64,000 bases of DNA, from contig JASNZW010000003.1 of NCBI GenBank assembly GCA_048499435.1, positions 248,001-312,000 on the forward strand, given 5' to 3'. How positions within the stretch are numbered: position 1 is the first letter of the stretch; each line of letters starts with the position of its first letter. The position numbers and the translations under genes are program-made. Origin of the DNA: DAOTWC01 sp048499435. GTDB lineage: Bacteria; Chloroflexota; Anaerolineae; Aggregatilineales; Phototrophicaceae. The notes beneath the pieces were generated by a model. That model did no database searches and was not told the DNA's origin. It worked only from the letters and a program-made list of their open reading frames with translations. Shown piece after piece: positions 44,835 to 52,517 of this stretch.

Positions 44835-46283
44835 ATGGAATCAACGCAACCGAAACCGCAAACGTTGTTCGAGAAGGTGTGGTCGCGGCATGTGGTCCGC
44901 CCGCAGACACCTGACACGCCGGCGGTGCTGTACATTGATCTGCACCTGGTACACGAGGTTACGTCGCCGCAGGCGTTCTCGCAGCTTCGCGAGCGCGGCC
45001 TGAAAGTGCGCCGGCCTGACCAGACGCTGGGCACGATGGATCACAGCACGCCGACGACGCCGCGCAACGCGCTGGGGGTTATCCCGGTGACGGACGCGCT
45101 GGCGAGCGCACAGCTCGATGTCATGCGCCGGAACTGCCAGGACTTCGACATTCCGCTGTTCGACCTGGGCACGCAGAACCAGGGCATTGTGCACGTGATC
45201 GGGCCGGAGCAGGGGCTGACGCAGCCGGGCATGACGATTGTCTGCGGTGACAGCCACACCAGCACACACGGCGCGTTCGGCGCGCTGGCGTTCGGGATCG
45301 GCACGAGCGAAGTGGCGCACGTGCTGGCGACGCAGTGTTTGCTGCAGAGCAGGCCGAAAACGATGGCGGTGCGGGTGGATGGGCGTTTACAGCCCGGCGT
45401 GACCGCGAAGGACATCATCCTGGCCATCATCGCGAAGATCGGTGTCGGCGGCGGCACCGGCTACGTGTTTGAGTACATGGGCGAGGCCATTCGCGGCCTG
45501 AACATGGAAGGCCGAATGACCGTGTGCAATATGTCTATCGAAGGCGGCGCGCGCGCTGGCATGATCGCGCCGGACGACACCACGTTCGAGTACATCGCTG
45601 GCCGCCCGCTGGCCCCGCGGGGCGCTGCCTGGGAGCAGGCCGTCGCGGACTGGCGCACGCTGCCCAGCGACGAGGGCGCGGCGTTCGACAATGAGGTGCG
45701 GCTCAGCGCGGACGACCTTGTGCCGATGATAACGTATGGAACCAACCCCGGCATGGGGATGCCGATCACCGGGCGCGTGCCCGACCCTGACACGCTCAAG
45801 GACGTGACGCAGCGCGCCGCGCTCGACAAGGCGCTGCGCTACATGGATTTACAGGCAGGCCAGAGCCTGCTCGGCAAGGCGGTGGATGTTGTGTTCGTGG
45901 GAAGCTGCACGAACTCGCGCATTTCCGACCTGCGCGAGGCGGCGAACCTGCTGCGCGGGCGGCGCGTGGCCGCCGGCGTGCGCATGCTGGTTGTGCCGGG
46001 GTCGCAGCGCGTCAAGGCGCAGGCAGAGGCGGAGGGGCTGGACGCGATATTCAAGGCTGCCGGCGCGGAGTGGCGCGAGGCAGGCTGTTCGATGTGTATC
46101 GCGATGAACGGCGACCAGCTCCAGCCGGGGCAGTACGCCGTCAGCACCAGCAACCGCAACTTTGAGGGCCGCCAGGGCAAGGGCGGGCGCACGTTTCTGG
46201 TCAGCCCGCTGACAGCGGTGGCGACGGCGGTCAGCGGCGCGATCGCCGACCCGCGCGCGCTGCTGGAAAGGACATATGCGTGA
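44835..46283 (+). CDS. leuC: 3-Isopropylmalate dehydratase, large subunit
   Basis: This 482-residue aconitase-family subunit carries the 4Fe-4S cluster that isomerises isopropylmalate (and, in the citramalate route, citramalate). Cluster Cys are in VGSCTNSRISDLR and the CSMCIAMN segment near the C-terminus; ICGDSHTSTHGAFGALAFGIG-like blocks are intact. It is a bacterial E. coli-type LeuC, a little longer than usual because of inserts near residues 250-300. Start ATG 44835 (GTG 44832 possible). Its TGA stop overlaps the leuD ATG. Confidence 0.95.
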   Translation: MESTQPKPQTLFEKVWSRHVVRPQTPDTPAVLYIDLHLVHEVTSPQAFSQLRERGLKVRRPDQTLGTMDHSTPTTPRNALGVIPVTDALASAQLDVMRRNCQDFDIPLFDLGTQNQGIVHVIGPEQGLTQPGMTIVCGDSHTSTHGAFGALAFGIGTSEVAHVLATQCLLQSRPKTMAVRVDGRLQPGVTAKDIILAIIAKIGVGGGTGYVFEYMGEAIRGLNMEGRMTVCNMSIEGGARAGMIAPDDTTFEYIAGRPLAPRGAAWEQAVADWRTLPSDEGAAFDNEVRLSADDLVPMITYGTNPGMGMPITGRVPDPDTLKDVTQRAALDKALRYMDLQAGQSLLGKAVDVVFVGSCTNSRISDLREAANLLRGRRVAAGVRMLVVPGSQRVKAQAEAEGLDAIFKAAGAEWREAGCSMCIAMNGDQLQPGQYAVSTSNRNFEGRQGKGGRTFLVSPLTAVATAVSGAIADPRALLERTYA

Positions 46284-46894
46284 TGGAACCCATCAGGGCT
46301 TTCACCGGCAAGGTAGTCTCGCTGCCGATCAACGACATTGACACCGACCAGATTATCCCGGCGCGGTTTCTCAAGGTGACTGATAAAGCCGGGCTGGGGG
46401 CCAACCTGTTCGCTGACTGGCGCTATGACGCCAGCGGCGCGCCCCGGCCCGATTTCGCGCTCAACCGGCCCGAACACCAGGGCGTGGAGGTGCTGGTCGC
46501 CGGCGACAATTTTGGCTGCGGCAGCTCGCGCGAGCACGCGCCCTGGGCGCTGGCCGGCGCCGGGCTGCGCGCGGTGGTAAGCACGAGTTTCGCTGACATT
46601 TTCAGGAATAACGCGCTCAAGAACGGCCTGCTGCCCGTTATGGTCGATGATGAAACGCTGCAGCAGCTTCACAGCCTGGCGGAAGAAGACCCAGAGGTGC
46701 GGGTGACGGTGGACCTGGCAGCGCAAACCCTGACGCTGCCTGATGGTCGCAGCGTCACCTTTCCGATTGACCCGTTCGCTAAATACTGCCTGCTGAACGG
46801 GGTGGACCAGTTGGGCTTTCTGCTGGGACTGGACACCGACATCACCGCGTATGAGGCGGCCCAACCAGGCCGTGTCAACACGCTCGCTGTGTAG
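46283..46894 (+). CDS. leuD: 3-Isopropylmalate dehydratase, small subunit
   Basis: This 203-residue swivel-domain partner of LeuC shows VSLPINDIDTDQIIPARFLK, the substrate-binding GDNFGCGSSREHAPWAL, STSFADIFRNNALKNGLLPV and the C-terminal FPIDPFAKYCLLNGVDQLGFLL. The start ATG shares its A with the leuC stop (TGATG), so translation is coupled; a GTG one codon upstream is also possible. The long E. coli-type form, not the short archaeal form. Confidence 0.95.
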   Translation: MEPIRAFTGKVVSLPINDIDTDQIIPARFLKVTDKAGLGANLFADWRYDASGAPRPDFALNRPEHQGVEVLVAGDNFGCGSSREHAPWALAGAGLRAVVSTSFADIFRNNALKNGLLPVMVDDETLQQLHSLAEEDPEVRVTVDLAAQTLTLPDGRSVTFPIDPFAKYCLLNGVDQLGFLLGLDTDITAYEAAQPGRVNTLAV

Positions 46895-46941
46895 AATCCT
46901 GGCCGGACGGCCAGTTGTGGTGGTGAAAAGGTGAAGCTGAC

Positions 46942-48534
46942 ATGACAGCCAAAGTAGCAATTTACGACACGACACTGCGCGACGGCACGCAGCGCGAGGG
47001 GATCTCGCTGTCTGTCGCCGATAAGCTCAAGATAACGCGCCTGCTCGATCATCTCGGCGTGGCGTACATCGAGGGGGGGTGGCCTGGCTCTAACCCGAAG
47101 GACGCCGCTTACTTTGAGGCCGTGCAGTCAGTGGAGTTAAGCCACGCGAAGATCGCGGCTTTTGGCTCCACCCGGCGCAAAAACAGCGACCCGGCGGATG
47201 ACCCCAACATCAGGGCGCTGGTGGACGCGAACACGCCAGTCGTAACAGTGGTAGGCAAGACATCTATGCTGCACGTGACCGATGTCCTGCAAACCACGCC
47301 TGACGAAAATCTGCGCATGATCCAGGACAGCCTGGCCTATCTGAAGCGCCTGGGTAAAGAGGTGATCTACGACGCGGAACATTTCTTCGACGGCCTGAAG
47401 CTGGACATGGAATATGGCCTGGACACCATCAGGGCGGCGGTTGAGGGCGGCGCGGACTGCGTGGTGCTGTGCGACACTAACGGCGGCTCGCTGCCCTGGG
47501 AAGTGGCGCGCTATGTCGGGATGGTAAAGGACGCTTTTCCGGATATACCGCTGGGTATCCACACACACAACGACGGCGAGCTGGCGGTCGCTAACTCGCT
47601 GACGGCGGTGCGGGCGGGCGTAGTGCATGTGCAGGGGACGATCAACGGCTACGGCGAACGCTGCGGTAACGCTAACCTGTGCAGCATCATTCCCGACCTG
47701 CAGCTCAAGATGGGCTGCGACTGTGTGCCGCCGGAGAGCCTGCGCACGCTGACGCTGCTGTCGCGCACGGTGGCGGAGATCACCAACCTCGCGCCGGACG
47801 ACCATCACGCCTATGTGGGCAAAAGCGCCTTCGCGCATAAAGGCGGCATCCACGTGGCGGCGATCCGCCGCAACGTGGACAGCTATCAGCACATTGACCC
47901 GGCGCTGGTCGGCAACGAGATGCGTGTGCTGGTCTCTGACCTGAGCGGGCAGGGCAACCTGTTGAGCAAGGGCGAGGAATTCGGGCTGGATGTCTCGCGC
48001 GAGGAAGCGATGCGCGTGCTGGAGGAAATCAAGCGGCTGGAGAACGAAGGGTTTGTGTTCGAAGGGGCTGAGGCGTCAGTGGCTATCCGCCTGCACCGGG
48101 CGAAACCGGACTACGAACCGCTGTTCACGCTGATTGACTTCACAGCGACGGTTGAGGAACGGCGGGGGCGCGGCACGCTGGCCGAGGCGACTGTTAAGAT
48201 CGAACTGGCGGGCGAGGTTGTTCACACCGCGGCGGAGGGCAACGGCCCGGTGAACGCGCTCGACCAGGCGCTGCGCAAGGCGCTGGCCCCGCTGTACCCT
48301 CAGCTCGCCGATTTCCGGCTGGCAGATTACAAGGTGCGCATTCTCGACGGCGACAAAGGCACGGCGGCGACCACGCGCGTGCTGATTGACACGCAGAACG
48401 GCCACCAGCGCTGGAGCACGGTAGGCGCGGGCACAAATATCATCCAGGCAAGCTGGCACGCGCTGGTTGACAGCATGGAGTATGGGCTGCGCCTGGCGCA
48501 CAAGCAGCAGTCGCCAACGGCGGCGGCCCCGTGA
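46942..48534 (+). CDS. cimA: (R)-citramalate synthase
   Basis: This 530-residue DRE-TIM enzyme condenses acetyl-CoA with pyruvate to citramalate, the threonine-independent route to 2-oxobutyrate and isoleucine. It begins AIYDTTLRDGTQREGISLS and has the CimA-type segments YIEGGWPGSNPKDAAYF, FGSTRRKN, VIYDAEHFFDG, LCDTNGGSLPWEV and HTHNDGELAVANSLTAVRAG, plus a C-terminal LeuA-like regulatory domain. These match the CimA branch rather than LeuA or homocitrate synthase. Its product feeds LeuC/LeuD/LeuB from the same operon. Confidence 0.92.
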   Translation: MTAKVAIYDTTLRDGTQREGISLSVADKLKITRLLDHLGVAYIEGGWPGSNPKDAAYFEAVQSVELSHAKIAAFGSTRRKNSDPADDPNIRALVDANTPVVTVVGKTSMLHVTDVLQTTPDENLRMIQDSLAYLKRLGKEVIYDAEHFFDGLKLDMEYGLDTIRAAVEGGADCVVLCDTNGGSLPWEVARYVGMVKDAFPDIPLGIHTHNDGELAVANSLTAVRAGVVHVQGTINGYGERCGNANLCSIIPDLQLKMGCDCVPPESLRTLTLLSRTVAEITNLAPDDHHAYVGKSAFAHKGGIHVAAIRRNVDSYQHIDPALVGNEMRVLVSDLSGQGNLLSKGEEFGLDVSREEAMRVLEEIKRLENEGFVFEGAEASVAIRLHRAKPDYEPLFTLIDFTATVEERRGRGTLAEATVKIELAGEVVHTAAEGNGPVNALDQALRKALAPLYPQLADFRLADYKVRILDGDKGTAATTRVLIDTQNGHQRWSTVGAGTNIIQASWHALVDSMEYGLRLAHKQQSPTAAAP

Positions 48535-48596
48535 GCCGGGCGCGCAGCGGGAAGGCGAACGGTGTGTACGGCGGTGTAAGTTTGCGATAGCGGTGT

Positions 48597-48624
48597 AGGC
48601 CGGGCGCAGGCGCCTGGCCTTTTT
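48597..48624 (+). terminator. Rho-independent terminator between cimA and leuB
   Basis: A 10-bp stem (48597-48606 with 48611-48620, one G-T pair, 4-nt loop) is followed by a T run (48620-48624). It lies 17 nt before the leuB ATG, so leuB expression needs read-through, another promoter, or regulated antitermination. I saw no clear promoter in the 62 nt after cimA. Confidence 0.7.
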
Positions 48625-48641
48625 GCGTATGGAGAGATGTT

Positions 48642-49703
48642 ATGAAGGCCACGATTGCAGTGCTGCCGGGCGACGGCATTGGCCCGGAGGTGACGGCTAA
48701 AGCGGTCAGCGTGCTGACGGCGGTCGCGGGCAGGTTTGGCCACGACTTCACGTTCAACGAGGCGCTGATGGGCGGCTGCGCTATCGACACGACTGGCAGC
48801 GCGCTGCCGGTGGAGACGCTGCGCGTTTGTGAGCAGAGCGATGCGATCCTGCTGGGCGCGGTGGGCGGGCCGCAGTGGTCCGACCCGACGGCCGCGGTGC
48901 GCCCGGAGCAGGGTTTGCTGGAGCTGCGCCAGCATTTCGTGCTGTTCGCGAACCTGCGGCCTGTCAAAGCCTACCCCGTCCTGGCGGAGCACGCGCCGGT
49001 TCGCGCCGACCTGCTGCGCGAAGTGGATATGTTATTTGTGCGCGAGCTGACAGGCGGTATCTACTTTGGCGCGCGTCAGGAACAGGGCGGCGGCGACAGC
49101 GCCTACGATACAAACCTGTACACTGTTGGCGAGGTGGAACGGGTGGCGCGGATCGCATTTCAGGCGGCGCAGCGGCGGCGGCAGCGTGTCGCCTCGGTTG
49201 ACAAGGCTAACGTGCTGGCCTCGATGCGCCTTTGGCGGCGGACGGTCACTCAGGTTCATGACGACTACCCGGAGATCGCGCTGGAGCATGTGCTGGTGGA
49301 CGCCTGCGCTATGCACCTGCTGACGCGCCCCGCCAGCTTCGACGTTATCCTGGCCGACAACATGTTTGGCGACATCCTCAGCGATGAGGCGTCGGTGCTG
49401 GCCGGGTCGCTGGGCATGCTGCCGTCGGCGTCGCTGGGGGCGGGGCGCTTCGGGCTGTATGAGCCGATTCACGGCTCAGCGCCAGATATCGCCGGGCAGG
49501 GCAAGGCCAACCCCACCGGAACGATTCTCAGCGCTGCGCTGCTGCTGCGCTACAGCCTGGGGTTAGAAGCTGAGGCGCAGGCGGTTGAGCGGGCGGTTGA
49601 GGCGACGCTGACCGCCGGCGCGCGCACCGCCGACATCGCGCCGCGCGGGGGCGGCTACATCAGCACGGGCGATTTCACCGGCGAGATTTTGCGGCGGCTG
49701 TAG
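48642..49703 (+). CDS. leuB: 3-Isopropylmalate dehydrogenase
   Basis: This 353-residue NAD-dependent oxidative decarboxylase acts on isopropylmalate and, in the citramalate route, on methylmalate. It shows IAVLPGDGIGPEVT at the N-terminus, LLGAVGGPQWSDP, RELTGGIYFGARQ, DKANVLASMRLWRRTV, and the metal/NAD signature DVILADNMFGDILSDEASVLAGSLGMLPSAS-like block followed by YEPIHGSAPDIAGQGKANP. GGAGAG lies 6 nt before ATG 48642. It closes the ilv-leu gene run. Confidence 0.96.
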   Translation: MKATIAVLPGDGIGPEVTAKAVSVLTAVAGRFGHDFTFNEALMGGCAIDTTGSALPVETLRVCEQSDAILLGAVGGPQWSDPTAAVRPEQGLLELRQHFVLFANLRPVKAYPVLAEHAPVRADLLREVDMLFVRELTGGIYFGARQEQGGGDSAYDTNLYTVGEVERVARIAFQAAQRRRQRVASVDKANVLASMRLWRRTVTQVHDDYPEIALEHVLVDACAMHLLTRPASFDVILADNMFGDILSDEASVLAGSLGMLPSASLGAGRFGLYEPIHGSAPDIAGQGKANPTGTILSAALLLRYSLGLEAEAQAVERAVEATLTAGARTADIAPRGGGYISTGDFTGEILRRL

Positions 49704-49722
49704 CGGGCTGGCGTTAACTGTA

Positions 49723-51636
49723 TCAGCCGTGGTCGGTTTCATCGGGCGAGGGGGTGTCGGTTTCGCCGGTTTGCGGCGGGCGCTGGCGCATTTCGTCAAT
49801 CGCAAGCGCGGATACCGCCAGCATCAGCCGCCGCGCCCCCAGCGGCATCGTGTTCCAGGTCACAGCGCGCAGCGCGCACAGCGCCAGCGCGATGTAATAT
49901 TCTGCCCAGTTATGCTCGATCGCCAGCAGTTCCTGGACGATATCCCGCACGGCGACGACGGCCGCAAGCGCTTCTGATACGTCCGGGTTCAGGTCGGGCA
50001 GCTCGGCGCGCGCGTTGAGCGCGGTGAGATAGTCCAGCACCAGTGCGACGTCCGCCCAGGTGTCGCCTGCCGCCGGCATAACCACTTCGCTCAGCAGGCT
50101 GATTTCCAGGTTGGCCCAGTCAAACAGCGTATGCCCTTCGCGGCTTTGGGCGAAGTCGATCAGGAAGGCGCTGTCGCCGGGGCCGATCAGGATGTTGCCG
50201 AGATGCAGATCGCCGTGAATCTTGCTGGTGGAACCGCTGATATAGTATTGCAGCAGCGGCTCATGGGCGGTGATCGGGTTGGGCAGCGCGCGCTGGTTGA
50301 GCGTAAACGACGGCGCGGCGAGGTCGAAGGGCGGGCTGAGCAGCTCGGCGGCGGCCACCAGCCAGTCGCGCCGCGTTTTCCACACCTGGCCGGTTAGCTG
50401 TTCGATGACTTCACCGCGATAGTGTCCGGCGCTGTGTGGGTCGCGGCCGGTCACCTCAATCTTGTAAGCGCGGCGGGTGGCCTCGCTGCCGCGCCCCAGC
50501 ACAAGCTGGAGCGCGTTGCGGTCCGGGTAGGTGCGCTGGACGGTGAAATTTTCCAGCGTGACGATGTCGCCGGCCACAACTGACGCGATCCGTGACCGGC
50601 TGACGGGGACGCGCAGCACCTGCGCGCTGTCCGCGTCGGCATTGTCTGGCGCGGCGTTCAGCGACAGCACCGGGGGCAGCAGCCAGTCGTATTCGGTCCA
50701 CACCTGAAACCGGAACATGCGCTGCTGCTGCCACCAGGCGCGCCCGAAGTGCGCGTAGAGCTGCTCGCGCAGCCAATCGCCCAGCCGCCCGATGCCGATT
50801 TCGCGCGCCGCCGCCCGCAGGTCCTGGGGCGGCTGGTCGTGCCTGGTGACGATGCTGTAGCCCAGGCCGGCAAGCGTGCAGCCTTCCGGCGCGACAGGTT
50901 TGTTTTCCAGGCGGGCGGTCAGCGGCGGCAGCGTCCCGCGAATATGGGTTTCGTAGCGCTGTTCCTCATCCAGGATGATTTCCTGCTCGTCAATTTTGAC
51001 GACGATAGCCGCGTCCTTGCGCAGGTCGGCGTGAATTGGCGTGACGACCAACACCAGCGCGCCGGTGTATCCCCCCGTGAGGCGGCTTTCAATGCGGATG
51101 CGCGAATAGGTGTGAAACATGCGCCGCAGGATCAGCAGGTGTTCGTGGTTGAGCGCGTAATCGAAGGCCGGGCTGAATTCGATGTGGACGTAAGGCTGCG
51201 GCGCGTGGTCGTTAAGGCTGTGTGTGTGCGCCATTTCAACCAGGCGCTGGAAGTCTACGCCGAGCGTGCGCACGACGCGCACTGGCATGCTGTCGGCCTC
51301 TTCGAGAATAGCGATCAGCAGATCGCGCTCGTTGATCTCTTCACGGCCATCTTCGCTGGCCAGGTCCTGGGCGACGCCGACAATCACATTGGCGCGCGGC
51401 GTGTAGGGCGCGCCAGCCCACAGGCGCCGCTGGCTGCCCCTGCCGATCTTCCGCCGCACGGCGTCAATCACATATTCGGGTGTAAGGCCCTGCGCCTCCA
51501 GCAGACTGCTCGCCAGCCCGCTCTGAATTTCAAGCAGGGCGACAAAAAGGTGCTCCACACCGATGTAGTAGTGCTGCATCCGGTGCGATTCCTGCCGGGC
51601 GTTGATAAGGATGTCTTTCAGCTCGATGGTGGGCAT
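49723..51636 (-). CDS. Clp-N domain fused to APH/kinase-like domain
   Basis: This 637-residue soluble protein has a two-repeat Clp-N (Clp_R) domain at about residues 1-135 (HYYIGVEHLFVALLE, then INERDLLIAILEE), as found at the N-terminus of ClpA/ClpC where it binds substrates and adaptors, but no AAA+ ATPase follows. A middle region of about 300 residues is unrecognised. The C-terminal part has a kinase/aminoglycoside-phosphotransferase-like catalytic segment: HGDLHLGNILIG at 474, then FLIDFAQSREGHTLFDWANLE. HGDLH..N and IDF are the Brenner/DFG-equivalent motifs, so phosphotransfer is plausible. ATG 51636 lies 3 nt after the stop of an FHA gene, so they act as a pair. The substrate is unknown. 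Confidence 0.75.
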   Translation of the reverse strand: MPTIELKDILINARQESHRMQHYYIGVEHLFVALLEIQSGLASSLLEAQGLTPEYVIDAVRRKIGRGSQRRLWAGAPYTPRANVIVGVAQDLASEDGREEINERDLLIAILEEADSMPVRVVRTLGVDFQRLVEMAHTHSLNDHAPQPYVHIEFSPAFDYALNHEHLLILRRMFHTYSRIRIESRLTGGYTGALVLVVTPIHADLRKDAAIVVKIDEQEIILDEEQRYETHIRGTLPPLTARLENKPVAPEGCTLAGLGYSIVTRHDQPPQDLRAAAREIGIGRLGDWLREQLYAHFGRAWWQQQRMFRFQVWTEYDWLLPPVLSLNAAPDNADADSAQVLRVPVSRSRIASVVAGDIVTLENFTVQRTYPDRNALQLVLGRGSEATRRAYKIEVTGRDPHSAGHYRGEVIEQLTGQVWKTRRDWLVAAAELLSPPFDLAAPSFTLNQRALPNPITAHEPLLQYYISGSTSKIHGDLHLGNILIGPGDSAFLIDFAQSREGHTLFDWANLEISLLSEVVMPAAGDTWADVALVLDYLTALNARAELPDLNPDVSEALAAVVAVRDIVQELLAIEHNWAEYYIALALCALRAVTWNTMPLGARRLMLAVSALAIDEMRQRPPQTGETDTPSPDETDHG

Positions 51637-51639
51637 TGG

Positions 51640-51990
51640 TCACTCAGCCTGCTCGATGCGCATCCAGGTGCGGCCCACACGGAATAACTGCCCCGGCGTG
51701 ATCGGCGCGGCCTGGTCAATTTGCAGGTCCTCGATCGGGGTCTCAACGTAGGTTCCGTTGGTGCTGTCGCGGTCCTCAAGCCACAGACCGTCCGCGCGGC
51801 AGCAGATGCGCGCGTGATGCCGAGATACAAAGGTGTCGTTGTTCAGGCAGATATCGTTATCGTCGTGCCGGCCAATCGTGATCACCCACGAGCCGTCGGC
51901 CAGGCGCGATTCGCCCTCATCCATTGTGAGCTTAAGGACTGAGCCATCGTCCACACCGCTCATGATCATGATGTTCAGGCGGGCTTCCAC
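51640..51990 (-). CDS. FHA-domain protein, 116 aa
   Basis: Almost the whole protein is a forkhead-associated phosphothreonine-binding domain: VITIGRHDDNDICLNN, FVSRHHARI, DRDSTNGTYV and FRVGRTWMRI. The start is GTG 51990 with CGAGGAG 5 nt upstream. It is the first gene of a two-gene unit with the Clp-N/kinase-like protein (3-nt gap), so it probably reads a phospho-mark made or used by its partner. A TATACT box at 52027-52022 could drive it. Confidence 0.9.
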   Translation of the reverse strand: MEARLNIMIMSGVDDGSVLKLTMDEGESRLADGSWVITIGRHDDNDICLNNDTFVSRHHARICCRADGLWLEDRDSTNGTYVETPIEDLQIDQAAPITPGQLFRVGRTWMRIEQAE

Positions 51991-52021
51991 GGGCGCTCCT
52001 CGAAAGCTGTTCCTGCTTTTT

Positions 52022-52027
52022 AGTATA
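52022..52027 (-). promoter_or_regulatory. -10 box (TATACT) of the FHA/Clp-N-kinase unit
   Basis: Minus-strand TATACT lies 32 nt before the FHA GTG start. The -35 is unclear. The flanking 52030-52180 region holds only a GC-rich imperfect hairpin near 52080-52104. Confidence 0.4.
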
Positions 52028-52180
52028 CTCAGTGAATCGCGGATTGCTCAATCTCGCCCCTGTTTGCCGCGCTTAACCGCCCCTTTCCCTGGGAATGGGG
52101 CGAGAAACAGCGGGTTTTGAGGGGGAGGTTCACCTGGAATTGCGCTTCCGGGCTGCGCCGCCGGATTTTCAGCACTGTGC

Positions 52181-52209
52181 TTGCGCCTGAGCTGCCGTTG
52201 TGCTACAGT
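52181..52209 (+). promoter_or_regulatory. Promoter for the SAM-riboswitch transcript
   Basis: TTGCGC (52181-52186), 17-nt spacer, TACAGT (52204-52209). The transcript would begin about 40 nt before the riboswitch P1 stem. Confidence 0.5.
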
Positions 52210-52257
52210 AATAACCAGCGCAGCACCGCACCTTAACAACCCAACAGTAACTGGATT

Positions 52258-52365
52258 CTCTTATCCAGAGTGGTGGAGGGAACGGCCCTGTGAAACCACG
52301 GCAACCCCCAGGCAGGCGCTGGGAAGGTGCCAACTCCGACGGAACCGGGTTCCGGGAGATGAGAG
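52258..52365 (+). ncRNA. SAM-I (S-box) riboswitch aptamer
   Basis: The sequence follows the S-box consensus: CTTATC-AGAG-TGGTGGAGGGA at the 5' side, GGCCCTGTGAAACC and GGCAACC in the middle, AAGGTGCCAACTCC, and GATGAGAG at the 3' end. P1 pairs 52258-52265 with 52358-52365 (8 pairs, one G-T). It binds S-adenosylmethionine and would switch off the downstream sulfur amino-acid gene through the terminator at 52411. Confidence 0.95.
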
Positions 52366-52410
52366 CGGATACTGGCGTCAACGTTTGACGTCAGCTTGCT
52401 AACCGACCTC

Positions 52411-52434
52411 AAGACTTCAGCCGAAGTCTTTTTT
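52411..52434 (+). terminator. Riboswitch terminator
   Basis: An 8-bp perfect stem (52411-52418 with 52423-52430, 4-nt loop) runs into six T residues. It lies 46 nt after the aptamer and before the gene, as the expression platform of an OFF switch. Confidence 0.88.
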
Positions 52435-52454
52435 CGTTAGCGCGCACACCACAG

Positions 52455-52491
52455 CAGGCCGTGACTACCGATGAGGGACGCGGCCTGTTTT
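52455..52491 (+). terminator. Second terminator-like hairpin after the riboswitch
   Basis: A 7-bp stem (52455-52461 with 52481-52487) with a long loop is followed by TTTT. It is weaker than the hairpin at 52411; a backup terminator is possible. Confidence 0.35.
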
Positions 52492-52517
52492 AGTTATCCA
52501 GAAGGGGCGATGTGAAC

